Shown here: positions 27,407 to 36,102 of the stretch, piece by piece | Layout of the letters: every line of letters begins with the position of its first letter | Position numbering within the stretch: the stretch's first letter is position 1 | Assembly (NCBI GenBank): GCA_016710115.1 | Contig: JADJLN010000024.1 | Span: forward strand, 133,929-197,928 | Direction of reading: 5' to 3' | Length of the DNA: 64,000 bases | Source of the DNA: Saprospiraceae bacterium | Lineage (GTDB): Bacteria > Bacteroidota > Bacteroidia > Chitinophagales > Saprospiraceae | Notes under the pieces: generated by a model | Seen by the model: the letters and a program-made list of their open reading frames with translations, nothing else | What the model was told of the DNA's origin: nothing | Databases searched by the model: none | Made by a program: the position numbers and the translations under genes

Positions 27407-28676
27407 ATGTCCAATCGAACCATCTGGCGGATAGTCCTTTTTGGAGGTCTGTCTATTATCGGCATCCTGGGTTTTCAAACCTATTGGTTCCTGCGCACAT
27501 GGGACTTCAAAGACCAGGAATTCCAGCAAAGTGTCCACATCGCACTCATCAATGTCGCCAGAGAAATTGCCCGGTACAACAAAAGTGAACTGCCAACCTA
27601 CGACCTGGTCAAGAAGCTGAACTCGAATTATTATGTCGTCAATGTCAATGATGCCATCGATGCCGGTGCGCTGGAATACTATCTGCGGAAGGAATTTGAA
27701 GCTGTCGCACTGAGTACCGATTTCGAATATGCGATTTATGACTGCGCCAGTGATCGAATGGTTTATGGGAATTATTGCACCTTCAACGACAAGGAGCCTT
27801 CCAATCTCCAGGAAAACACCCTGCCCAAATACGATCAGTTCCTCTACTATTTTGGCGTGCGGTTTCCCAGGACGAACAAGTTTCATCCTGGAAAACATAC
27901 CGGCAGCTCTGGTTTTTTCAGGCATTCTCTTGATCACGATCCTCTTTTTCCTCTACTCGCTTTATATTATTCTCCAGCAAAAGCGATTGTCCGAGCTCCA
28001 GAAGGATTTTATCAACAACATGACTCACGAGTTTAAAACGCCCATATCGACCATTCGCATCAGCTCCGAGGTGTTGATGAAGGATCCGACAATCAGTCAG
28101 GATAACCGACTGAGCCGATATGCGAGTATCATCCGTGAACAGAATCAACGATTGAACGACCAGGTGGAAAAGGTGCTGCAACTGGCACGCATCGAAAAGG
28201 GCTCCTTTCAGATCAAGCAGGAACCTCTCGACCTGCATGAGGTACTTGAAGCTGTTGTGCCAGGGGTACAGGTCAAGGTACAGGAACTGGGAGGCACCAT
28301 GGAAACCCAGTTTCAGGCCCAGCACACACGGATTCATGCCGACCCTCTGCATCTTCAGAATGTGATCAACAACCTTCTGGACAATGCCATCAAATACAGC
28401 CGGGATGCACCGCATATTCGGATGACGACACGAAACGTAGCGAATGCCCTGCAGTTGATCATCCGCGATGAGGGCATTGGCATTCCCAAGGAGGACCAGA
28501 GCAGGGTATTTGGAAAATTTTTCCGTGTATCAACAGGAAATGTCCATAATGTGAAAGGTTTTGGCCTTGGTCTGTACTATGTCAAGAGTATTTGTGTTGC
28601 TCATGGCTGGGATATCCGGCTGCATAGTGAGGTCGACAAGTTTACCCAGATTACCATTCAAATCCCCGTGATATGA
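27407..28676 (+). CDS. Sensor histidine kinase (RprX-like), frameshifted
   Basis: Membrane histidine kinase of about 422 residues. Transmembrane helix 1 (WRIVLFGGLSIIGILGF) begins near residue 6, a periplasmic sensor of about 130 residues follows, then helix 2 (VFSGILLITILFFLYSLYI). The phospho-acceptor box is FINNMTHEFKTPISTIR, and the ATPase N box LLDNAIKYS and G boxes DEGIGIPKE and GFGLGLYYVKSI are intact. The sensor is read from 27407 in one frame, while from about 27880 the sequence continues in another (SFILENIPAALVFSG), so one base is extra or two missing near 27868-27882. Stop and response-regulator start overlap as ATGA. Confidence 0.85.
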
Positions 28677-29371
28677 GTCAGGACAACCCGCAGATCTTGT
28701 ACGTCGAAGACGATGAAAGCCTCAGCTTTGTCACGAAGGACAACCTCGAGTTGCAAGGATATGCAGTGACGCATCATGCAGATGGGAAAAAGGCCCTCAA
28801 GGATGCTACGAAAAAGGTGTTCGATCTGATGATCCTGGATGTCATGCTGCCCGGTGTGGACGGATTTACGATCGCCGAGGAAGTCCGGAAGGTAGATGCC
28901 GAGGTCCCTATCCTTTTTCTCACCGCCAAATCGCTGAAGGAGGATCGCATTCACGGCCTGAAACTGGGGGGAGATGACTATATCACCAAGCCCTACAGTA
29001 TTGAGGAACTGATTCTCCGGGTAGAGGTCTTCCTCAAACGGAAAAAGCTCTTCAAGCCGAAGGAGATCAAAGATGTCTATGCAGTCGGGAAACTGGTACT
29101 GGACTATCGCAACCTCTTGTTGGTCGACGGGGAAGACAAGAGTACCATGACTCAGCGTGAAGCTGATTTGCTTCGCTTTCTGGTGATGAATAAAAATGGA
29201 GTCCTCAAACGGGGTGATATTCTCAAGGAGATCTGGGGCGAGGATGATTACTTCCTCGGCCGGAGTCTGGATGTGTTTATTTCACGTTTGCGAAAATACC
29301 TCAAGGCCGATCCGACTCTGTCCATTGAAAACATCCATGGAGTCGGTTTCAAACTGGTTGATGAAGCCTGA
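28673..29371 (+). CDS. OmpR-family response regulator (RprY-like)
   Basis: Two-component regulator of 232 residues. The receiver has the acidic pair after YVEDDES, phospho-acceptor Asp56 in MILDVMLPG, Thr in FLTAKS and Lys in DDYITKPYS. A winged-helix DNA-binding domain follows (MTQREADLLRFLVMNKNGV, DVFISRLRKYLKAD, GVGFKLVDE). It overlaps the kinase gene by 4 bp, so the two form a translationally coupled pair like RprXY of Bacteroides. The target genes are unknown. Confidence 0.93.
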   Translation: MSQDNPQILYVEDDESLSFVTKDNLELQGYAVTHHADGKKALKDATKKVFDLMILDVMLPGVDGFTIAEEVRKVDAEVPILFLTAKSLKEDRIHGLKLGGDDYITKPYSIEELILRVEVFLKRKKLFKPKEIKDVYAVGKLVLDYRNLLLVDGEDKSTMTQREADLLRFLVMNKNGVLKRGDILKEIWGEDDYFLGRSLDVFISRLRKYLKADPTLSIENIHGVGFKLVDEA

Positions 29372-29385
29372 GGGTAGGGAGTGTT

Positions 29386-29413
29386 GGAGTTATGGAGTTA
29401 TGGAGTTATGGAG
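29386..29413 (+). repeat. Short tandem repeat, GGAGTTAT x3.5
   Basis: Three complete copies of the octamer GGAGTTAT plus a partial fourth, directly after the response regulator stop. The same word family (GAGTTATG, GAGGTTATGAG) recurs at 19,395-19,425. Confidence 0.8.
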
Positions 29414-29466
29414 AGTGTTTATTTGTTTCTGAGTTTAAGGTATTATTCGGACTCGTATTCAAGGTC

Positions 29467-29481
29467 GAACCCTGAAGGGGT
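29467..29481. repeat. Imperfect palindrome AACCCTGAAGGGGTT
   Basis: Variant of the GCCCCTTCAGGGC palindrome found three times at 38.7-39.1 kb, here with A/T flanks. It lies in the 234-bp gap between the response regulator and the oxidase gene. Confidence 0.5.
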
Positions 29482-29605
29482 TGAAGAATTGCACACCCCA
29501 AAGTCAACTGACCTGGTTAGGAAGTGGTGAATTGTAACTTAAAAGCAAGAATCCGAGCCATACTCACAGTTAGCAATTCTTTGTCGAGACCTTGTAAAAA
29601 CGGGA

Positions 29606-30856
29606 TTATCGAAACCGATCAGGTCGAAACGGAGCCAATGACAATCGAGGCTCTGATCCAGTAAGAAGTTCAGCAACCAACTGACCTGTCCCAGCACCCA
29701 GGGTCATCCCGAGCATGGCATGCCCGGTGGCGATGGTTAATCCAGCTAACCCGGGCCATCGACCGATATACGGAAGACCATCGGGAGAACAAGGACGAAA
29801 ACCAGCCCAAGGTTGGATACCAGAAAAATCATAGTCCCGATAAGCCGGAATACTTTTCTGAACCACCTCCAGGATCCGATCCAACCGTTGCTGATTCATA
29901 CTCGGGTCGAGACCAGCCAGTTCTAATGTACCTGCAAACCGCAGTTGATTGCCCATCGGCGTGACGGCCACTTTGTAATCTGCCAGGATGAATGGAAATT
30001 TTGGCAAAACAGGGGGATTGTCCAGGGTAAAACTATAGCCTTTTGCCCCTTGCATTGGCAGCCTGAAACCCTGTTTTTTCAATAGCTCGCCTGACCAAGC
30101 ACCCCCACAGAGGACCACCTCTCCAGCCTCCATTTCGCCGGCAGAAGTGTGCACACCCACAATCTGATTTCCACGCGTTAGAAGGCCGGTCACTGTTGTG
30201 TTTGGAATGATCTGTACGCCCTCACCAAGAAGTGCTTCTCGCAGACCCCCCATCCATCTTCCCGGATGGATATGCGTATCTCCCGGATAAAGTACACCAC
30301 CAACCAGGTCCATTTCCAAAGCCGGATCCATCGCTCGAATGTCATCCTGAGTGAGGATTTGGACATCCATCCCCACTGCCACCGCATGTTCTGATTCTTC
30401 GATTTCTTGAGCCAGGTGGCCTTTTGTTTGACAGGCCATCAACAATCCTCTCTTGGCGTAATCTGCCTGGATTCCAGTGATCATGCCAATCTCTTCTCGC
30501 GCATGCTGACTCATCAAACTGAGTGAAGCTAAAGCCTCACGAGAGGCCATCAAATGCCGGTGATTGGCATGTCGCATGAACAACCAGGTCCACCGCCAGA
30601 GCTCGGTATTCATCCGGGGTCGGATATAAAAGGGAGCCTTGGGATCCAACATCATCTTCAATCCCTTGGCAACCATCCCCGGAGCCGCCAGTGGTACGAC
30701 ATGGCTCGGACAGATATAGCCCGCATTGCCGGTCGAACAAGACGAAAGCATATCTCCCTGATCCAGCACCGTCACCTGATATCCAGCATGGTGCAGATAC
30801 CAGGCACTGCTCAGGCCAACGACTCCGCCGCCTATGATCATGACCGATGAGGGCAT
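29606..30856 (-). CDS. FAD-dependent D-amino-acid oxidase/dehydrogenase family protein
   Basis: Flavoenzyme of 416 residues of the DAO family. The N-terminal dinucleotide-binding motif is MIIGGGVVGLSSAWYLHHAG, followed by the SSCSTGNAGYICPSH loop typical of DadA-like enzymes. The C-terminal FAD contact is TIATGHAMLGMTLGAGTG, with GFRPCSPDGLPYIG before it. Members oxidise D-amino acids or cis-4-hydroxy-D-proline to imino acids, passing electrons to the respiratory chain. The substrate cannot be decided here; no proline racemase or dehydrogenase neighbour is present. Confidence 0.85.
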   Translation of the reverse strand: MPSSVMIIGGGVVGLSSAWYLHHAGYQVTVLDQGDMLSSCSTGNAGYICPSHVVPLAAPGMVAKGLKMMLDPKAPFYIRPRMNTELWRWTWLFMRHANHRHLMASREALASLSLMSQHAREEIGMITGIQADYAKRGLLMACQTKGHLAQEIEESEHAVAVGMDVQILTQDDIRAMDPALEMDLVGGVLYPGDTHIHPGRWMGGLREALLGEGVQIIPNTTVTGLLTRGNQIVGVHTSAGEMEAGEVVLCGGAWSGELLKKQGFRLPMQGAKGYSFTLDNPPVLPKFPFILADYKVAVTPMGNQLRFAGTLELAGLDPSMNQQRLDRILEVVQKSIPAYRDYDFSGIQPWAGFRPCSPDGLPYIGRWPGLAGLTIATGHAMLGMTLGAGTGQLVAELLTGSEPRLSLAPFRPDRFR

Positions 30857-30874
30857 AGTGAACTATTCAGTCTG

Positions 30875-30882
30875 TAAATGTA
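30875..30882 (-). promoter_or_regulatory. -7-like box TACATTTA upstream of the oxidase gene
   Basis: Reads TACATTTA on the minus strand (one mismatch to TAnnTTTG), 18 bases before the ATG at 30856. Confidence 0.4.
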
Positions 30883-31302
30883 GGTTCAGATTGCATGCCC
30901 TTATCTCTTGCTATCCGAAAATGATCGTGATTCCTCGTTCCTGGTTCCTCGTTCCTGGTTCCTGGTACTTCATTCCTTGTTCCTAATTCCTCGTTCCTGA
31001 GTTTCGCTTGGGCTTGACTTGGTTGCAACCGTCTGGCCGTTCAATGTTCAAGTCGGTTCTCTGCCGAGCACCTGTTCAAAGTTTAAAGTGGCGAGGAGTG
31101 AGAAGAATACTCTGGTTCTTCGTTCCTCATTTCTCATTCCTCATTCCGCGTTCCACGTTCCTGGTTTTTCGGCCCTCGACCCTCAGTCCTGGGTCCCACT
31201 TCCGATTTCCCACTTCCCCTTTCGATCATTCGAATTTGTGATTTGAAATTTAATCGTGATTTGAAATTTGTGATTTGGTGCTTGTCTTTTAGCGCTTCAA
31301 CC
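30883..31302. repeat. 450-bp gene-free gap filled with degenerate short repeats
   Basis: No gene is seen. From 30,931 to 31,000 the words TTCCTCG and TTCCTGG alternate many times. The pyrimidine-rich pattern resumes at 31,120-31,220, and at 31,228-31,280 the word GTGATTTGAAATTT appears about three times. Similar word sets fill other gaps in the window (38.8 and 51.4 kb). Function unknown. Confidence 0.6.
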
Positions 31303-31316
31303 CATCTTTGCCCTCT

Positions 31317-32212
31317 GTGAAATCCAACTGGCCTGCCCACCTCGCCCTCCTTGCGGTTGCTGTTATTTATGGCGCCAATTATTCCATTGCCAAAGTGGTC
31401 CTTTCCGGTGACTATATCGGCCCCCTTGGTTTTATTCTGGCCAGAGTATTGACTGCTACTGCCCTTTTCTGGATGACCGGTCTGTGGCGTCCTACTCCGG
31501 CCATTCCCCGCAGAGACATGGGTAGACTCGTCCTCTGTGGTCTGTTCGGAGTGGCCAGTAATCAACTGCTGTTTTTTTCCGGGTTGGACCGGACTACTCC
31601 GATTCATGCTTCATTGATCATGGTCCTGACCCCGGTTCTGGTTCTTCTGCTGTCGGCGTTGATCGAAAAACGGGGCATTCGCAAGGAACGCGCGATGGGT
31701 GTATTTCTGGCTGGAGTAGGCGCCATCATTCTGATTCTTCAGGGGAGCCAGAATGGATTGGCTGATGGCGATATGCTGGGCGATCTGATGGTGGCTGGAA
31801 ATGCCACTTCCTATGCGCTGTATCTGATCCTTGTCCGACCGCTCATGGCAAGGTACCCCCAAACCTTGTGCTGAAATGGGTATTTCTGTTCGGCAGTTTT
31901 TTTGTCCTGTTCTTCGGTTGGCCACAGGCAGTCGAAGCCCGATGGCAGGATTTTACCCCATTGATCATCCTTTGCTTTGTCTATGTCCTCCTGTTCACAA
32001 CTTTTTTTGCCTACGGTTTGAATGCATTTGCGCTTCAGCGGGTGGCTCCCGTAACGGTCAGCGCCTATATCTATCTGCAACCATTAATTGCTGCCTTTAT
32101 CGCCTTACTCCTTGGACAAGAGACACTAACAGTTCCAAAGATCCTGTCAGCTGTACTCATCTTCATGGGAGTCTATCTTGTCAGCCGGGAGAGCCCGCGG
32201 ATACCTGCCTGA
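31317..32212 (+). CDS. EamA/DMT-superfamily transporter, frameshifted
   Basis: Inner-membrane permease of the drug/metabolite transporter superfamily, about 298 residues with ten helices in two EamA repeats. Repeat one: AVIYGANYSIAKVVLSGDYIG, FILARVLTATALFWMTGL. Repeat two: FFAYGLNAFALQRVAPVTVS, YIYLQPLIAAFIALLLGQE. The frame breaks in the C run 31856-31860; one more C restores RYPPNLVLKWVFLFG across the join. The GTG at 31317 is preferred over TTG 31308 because a -7-like box CATCTTTG (31303-31310) would cover the latter. The substrate is unknown. Confidence 0.83.
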
Positions 32213-32407
32213 AACATATTTTTATCTCCCATAAAGGTTGGAGGCCACATATAAGGTTGCGCAGACCAAACGTTTAAGGATGGACAATGTGTAGATAGGA
32301 AGAATACGTTCCCATATAATTTACTTATTGTCAACCTGTTGAATGTCAATTTTCGGAATCGGCTGAGACCCTGTTCCGGCCGGTTGATGTTCAGGATCAA
32401 ATAGTCG

Positions 32408-32415
32408 TATATTTA
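32408..32415 (+). promoter_or_regulatory. -7-like box TATATTTA upstream of the TPR gene
   Basis: One mismatch to TAnnTTTG, 20 bases before the ATG at 32436. Confidence 0.4.
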
Positions 32416-32435
32416 CCTCAAAGAGCCCACCCTGC

Positions 32436-33815
32436 ATGCCTGATTGGACCTCCGACTTTGAAGCCCGCCTGGCAGAAGGCAACAGCGGTTATCTCGATGA
32501 GCAACTTTTTCTGGATCTCATCGAACAGTATCTGACCAGCGGCAAAACCGAACTGGCATTTGCTACCAGTCGCGAAGCCCTCCTCCAACACCCGTTTTCT
32601 GTTGATCTGATGTGCAGCCAGGCTGCTGTACTTCTGGAAATGGAACAACCCGATAAGGCGCTGGAGGTCTTGCGTCATGCGGCTGGTATCTCCCCGGGCG
32701 AGTTGGATATCCAGCTACTTCAGGTAGAAACTCTCATCGAACTGGGTCGCTCCAATGAAGCTGAGATCATCCTTTCTCCATTTCTACAGGAAGGCAGCCA
32801 TGAAGATCTGGCGGATGCCTGGTATTTCAAGGCCATGATCGAAGAACAACGCGACCAGTGGCTGGCCATGCACCACAGTCTGGAATGTGCTGTCCGCTTC
32901 AATCCACGGTTTCAGGAAGCGCTGGAGCGACTCTGGCTCAGTACCGAAATGCTGGGTAATTATGCCGAGAGTGCAACCTATTACGAAGAGATCCTCGAAC
33001 AGGATCCGTATGCCTGGCAAGTATGGTATAACCTCGGTCATGCTCATTCCTGTCTTGAAAACTACGAAGCCGCTGCTGAAGCATTTGATTATGCCTGTGT
33101 GATCAACGAAGAGTTTGAACACGCATGGCGCGATCTGGGGGAGATGTATCTCCAGTTGGGCAAGTTTGAAAAAGCTACGGATGCCTTCAAGACTTCCCTT
33201 GAAAAATCTGAATCCCACGACCCCGACCTGTTGGTCAAACTGGGAGAAGCCTACGAAAAAAACGGCGATCGAGATCTGGCTGTCAATACCTTCAAGGAAG
33301 TGCTGATCCTGGATGACAAACACGATGAAGCGCTGTTTCGCCTTGGTTGCATCCGTGTATTGGAAAGTCAGTTTGATGAGGCCGTATTCCATCTCGAAAC
33401 AGCAATCCAACTGAATGGCGATCGCGAGGAATATTATGTCGCTCTGGCTGAAGCCTATTTTCAGAAAGGAATGCTCGAGCAGGCCGAATTCTGCCTCAAT
33501 CGCGCACTTGAACTCGCACCGGAGCAAAGCAGCTACTGGTTGCAATATGCCTCCTTCCTGTTGCAACATGGCTCACTGACCGAAGCGTTGGATATTCTGG
33601 AAACAGCACTGAGTCAGCAGGAATCACCGCAACTCGATTATGCACGAATTGCCTGCCTGTTTAAAATGGGCAAACGTCAGGAAGCCTGCCAATCACTTTG
33701 TCTGCAGCTGGCAGAGGATTTCGATGCCCACCAGACACTATTTGATGTCGCACCGGAACTCAGTTCGGATCCGGATGTGATCAGTCTGGTAAGAGCGTTT
33801 CGCACCGAAGCCTGA
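32436..33815 (+). CDS. Tetratricopeptide-repeat protein
   Basis: Cytosolic-looking protein of 459 residues built almost entirely from TPR units. Clear repeats include PYAWQVWYNLGHAHSCLENY, EHAWRDLGEMYLQLGKFEKA, PDLLVKLGEAYEKNGDRDLA, EALFRLGCIRVLESQFDEA and EYYVALAEAYFQKGMLEQA. No signal peptide or catalytic domain is seen. TPR solenoids mediate protein-protein contacts. The sigma factor gene begins 46 bp downstream on the same strand, so co-transcription is possible, but no partner can be named. Confidence 0.85.
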   Translation: MPDWTSDFEARLAEGNSGYLDEQLFLDLIEQYLTSGKTELAFATSREALLQHPFSVDLMCSQAAVLLEMEQPDKALEVLRHAAGISPGELDIQLLQVETLIELGRSNEAEIILSPFLQEGSHEDLADAWYFKAMIEEQRDQWLAMHHSLECAVRFNPRFQEALERLWLSTEMLGNYAESATYYEEILEQDPYAWQVWYNLGHAHSCLENYEAAAEAFDYACVINEEFEHAWRDLGEMYLQLGKFEKATDAFKTSLEKSESHDPDLLVKLGEAYEKNGDRDLAVNTFKEVLILDDKHDEALFRLGCIRVLESQFDEAVFHLETAIQLNGDREEYYVALAEAYFQKGMLEQAEFCLNRALELAPEQSSYWLQYASFLLQHGSLTEALDILETALSQQESPQLDYARIACLFKMGKRQEACQSLCLQLAEDFDAHQTLFDVAPELSSDPDVISLVRAFRTEA

Positions 33816-33861
33816 CGCATCCCGTGAAGTTGGTATCCTTTCCGTAAGAATTCGAATTATT

Positions 33862-34494
33862 TTGACCCAAGTCCCAGAACACCACCCTTTAACCACCGCA
33901 GAAAAGCATGCGATCTTTGAGGAGGAATTCCTCCCTCATATCGATGCCCTCCACACCTTTGCCTTTCATCTCACACTGGATGATGATGCGGCCAATGACC
34001 TTGTCCAGGATGCCTACATGAAGGCTTACCGGTTTATCCGGCAGTATGATCGCGGCACGAATGCAAAAGCCTGGTTGTTCAAGATCCTGAAAAATGCCTT
34101 CATTAATGAGTATCGACGCCGAAAGCGGCAGCCGGTACAGGTTGATTATGAAGAGATCCGCAAGGTGCACGAAAAGGAAGAGCCGGGAGGACCGGATGCC
34201 TATTTCGATCTCCGCGAGGAAATGTTCAATTATCTCATCGGGGATGAAGTCACCCAGGCTATCAACGCCATGCCGGTTGATTTTCGGACGGTCATCCTCT
34301 TGTGCGATGTCGAAGACTTCACCTACGAAGAGATCGCTTTGATCCTCGATATCCCGATTGGCACCGTTCGATCACGATTACATCGTGCCCGAAACCTCCT
34401 CAAGGAGAAGTTGAAGGATTATGCACGATCCCTTGGTTATGAGGATAAACGGCGCAAGATGACCCGTGAAGAGGATACTTCTGCTCAAGAATAA
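33862..34494 (+). CDS. RNA polymerase sigma-70 family (ECF-type) factor
   Basis: Sigma factor of 210 residues. Region 2 is HTFAFHLTLDDDAANDLVQDAYMKAYRFI with the following TNAKAWLFKILKNAFINEYRRR; region 4 is MPVDFRTVILLCDVEDFTYEEIA with the helix-turn-helix LDIPIGTVRSRLHRARNLLKEKL. The first start codon in frame is TTG 33862, as no ATG fits before region 2. The small gene downstream matches the anti-sigma partners seen with this Bacteroidota group. The regulon is unknown. Confidence 0.9.
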   Translation: MTQVPEHHPLTTAEKHAIFEEEFLPHIDALHTFAFHLTLDDDAANDLVQDAYMKAYRFIRQYDRGTNAKAWLFKILKNAFINEYRRRKRQPVQVDYEEIRKVHEKEEPGGPDAYFDLREEMFNYLIGDEVTQAINAMPVDFRTVILLCDVEDFTYEEIALILDIPIGTVRSRLHRARNLLKEKLKDYARSLGYEDKRRKMTREEDTSAQE

Positions 34495-34643
34495 TGTCAT
34501 TTTAACAGGAACTCTGAGTCCACTTTCCTTGGTTATATCTGTCTCAAGCGTTACCTTGACTAGGCTTAGGTTCTTCCTTTGATCCACTACGGGGAAAACA
34601 GGGGACGGAGGAACTCCGATTGTTTTACGAAAACCAACAGGCT

Positions 34644-34874
34644 ATGAAGAACGATGAGTTGATCCATCGGGTGTCCCTTTTTCTGGACAACGAACTGAAC
34701 CAGGATGAAGCCCGCAATCTGATGGATGAGATCCGTGAGAACAAACAGTATCAGTCTTTATTGCATCAGGAGCAGTCATTCAAGACGTTCGTCAAGACCC
34801 ATGTAAGTCGGCGAAATGTGTCACCTGCACTGATCCAGTCGATTAAGGAGAAGATTCGCGTTTCTCCTTCCTAG
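34644..34874 (+). CDS. Putative anti-sigma factor, small
   Basis: Protein of 76 residues without membrane segment. The pattern HRVSLFLDNELNQDEARNLMDEI, then LHQEQSFKTFVKTHVSRRNVSP and IQSIKEKI, matches the short cytosolic anti-sigma proteins that follow this sigma group in Bacteroidota. The zinc-ligating HxxxCxxC of classic ZAS anti-sigma factors is absent; there is no cysteine at all. Placed 149 bp after the sigma gene on the same strand. The function is inferred from position and pattern. Confidence 0.65.
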   Translation: MKNDELIHRVSLFLDNELNQDEARNLMDEIRENKQYQSLLHQEQSFKTFVKTHVSRRNVSPALIQSIKEKIRVSPS

Positions 34875-34937
34875 CAGGCCAATTTCACGATCCTGCTTTT
34901 TTCAAAACACCACCACAGACATACCGGCCTATCGCCG

Positions 34938-34945
34938 TACTTTTG
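34938..34945 (+). promoter_or_regulatory. -7 box TACTTTTG upstream of prfA
   Basis: Exact TAnnTTTG match, 22 bases before the prfA ATG. Confidence 0.6.
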
Positions 34946-34967
34946 CTGCCCTTGACCTCAACGCAGC

Positions 34968-36047
34968 ATGGAACAGCTATTGCAACAACTGGAGGGTTTT
35001 GTCCACCGATATCAGGACCTGGAGCTTCAAATGTCCGATCCGGACGTGATCTCCGATCCGACCCGGTTTACCAAAATCAACAAGGCATACAAAAGCCTTG
35101 AACCTATTGTGCGAAAGTACCGCGAATACGGTGATCTGTTGAGCAACCTGGATACGGCCCGATCCATGCTCCGGGAATCCGATCTTGAAATGAGGGAAAT
35201 GGCCCAGGAGGAGATTCTTGTCCTGGAGCCGCGAAAGACCGAACTGGAAGAAGAGATTCGTATCCTGCTCATTCCCAAAGATCCGGAAGACGAAAAAGAT
35301 GTCATCGTCGAGATCCGTGCCGGTACCGGAGGTGATGAAGCCAGTATTTTTGCCGGGGACCTCTTTCGAATGTATACCCGATATTTCGATGCGCAAGGTT
35401 GGAAACAAGAGGTTCTATCTCAAAATGACGGCTCATCCGGAGGATACAAGGAGATCGTGATTGAAGTGAAAGGGACCGATGTGTATGCCCAATTGAAATT
35501 TGAATCCGGTGCTCACCGGGTGCAACGTGTCCCCAAAACCGAATCACAGGGCCGTATTCACACTTCTGCTGCTACAGTTGCTGTCATTCCTGTCTTTGAA
35601 TTCGCAGATGTGGATATCAATACAGCCGACCTGAAGACGGATACCTTTCGCGCCAGTGGTGCGGGTGGACAACACGTGAACAAAACCGAATCCGGAGTGC
35701 GTTTCACACACCTTCCAACCGGTATTGTTGCGGAAAGTACGGAGGCACGTTCACAGATCAAAAACCGGGAGATCGCCATGCAACGGCTGATCCAGAAGAT
35801 CCAGGATACACGTCGAGCCGAGCATGATTCAGCCATGGCATCACAACGAAAATCACTCGTGGGTACCGGCGACCGATCGGATAAGATCCGCACCTACAAT
35901 TACCCCCAGAATCGGGTCACCGACCATCGGATCAACCTGACACTCTACAATCTGGACCAGATCATGGAAGGTCAGATCACGGATATCATTCAGGCCTTGC
36001 AGACTGCCGAGAACGCCTCCAAACTCGAAGCACAGGCAAACAGTTGA
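34968..36047 (+). CDS. prfA: Peptide chain release factor 1
   Basis: RF1 of 359 residues, releasing nascent peptides at UAA and UAG. The GGQ loop ASGAGGQHVNKTESGVRFTH is intact, preceded by the codon-recognition domain and followed by the RF1-type C-terminus (SDKIRTYNYPQNRVTDHRI). It has the length and N-terminal coiled coil of RF1 rather than RF2, and no programmed frameshift. It is followed by the E1 gene, which has its own -7 box. Confidence 0.96.
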   Translation: MEQLLQQLEGFVHRYQDLELQMSDPDVISDPTRFTKINKAYKSLEPIVRKYREYGDLLSNLDTARSMLRESDLEMREMAQEEILVLEPRKTELEEEIRILLIPKDPEDEKDVIVEIRAGTGGDEASIFAGDLFRMYTRYFDAQGWKQEVLSQNDGSSGGYKEIVIEVKGTDVYAQLKFESGAHRVQRVPKTESQGRIHTSAATVAVIPVFEFADVDINTADLKTDTFRASGAGGQHVNKTESGVRFTHLPTGIVAESTEARSQIKNREIAMQRLIQKIQDTRRAEHDSAMASQRKSLVGTGDRSDKIRTYNYPQNRVTDHRINLTLYNLDQIMEGQITDIIQALQTAENASKLEAQANS

Positions 36048-36076
36048 TCAGGGTAGTCTTTCATCCCTCTTTCCCC

Positions 36077-36084
36077 TACTTTTG
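36077..36084 (+). promoter_or_regulatory. -7 box TACTTTTG upstream of the E1 gene
   Basis: Exact TAnnTTTG match, 18 bases before the ATG at 36103. Confidence 0.6.
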
Positions 36085-36102
36085 CCTCTGAAATCTATTC
36101 TC

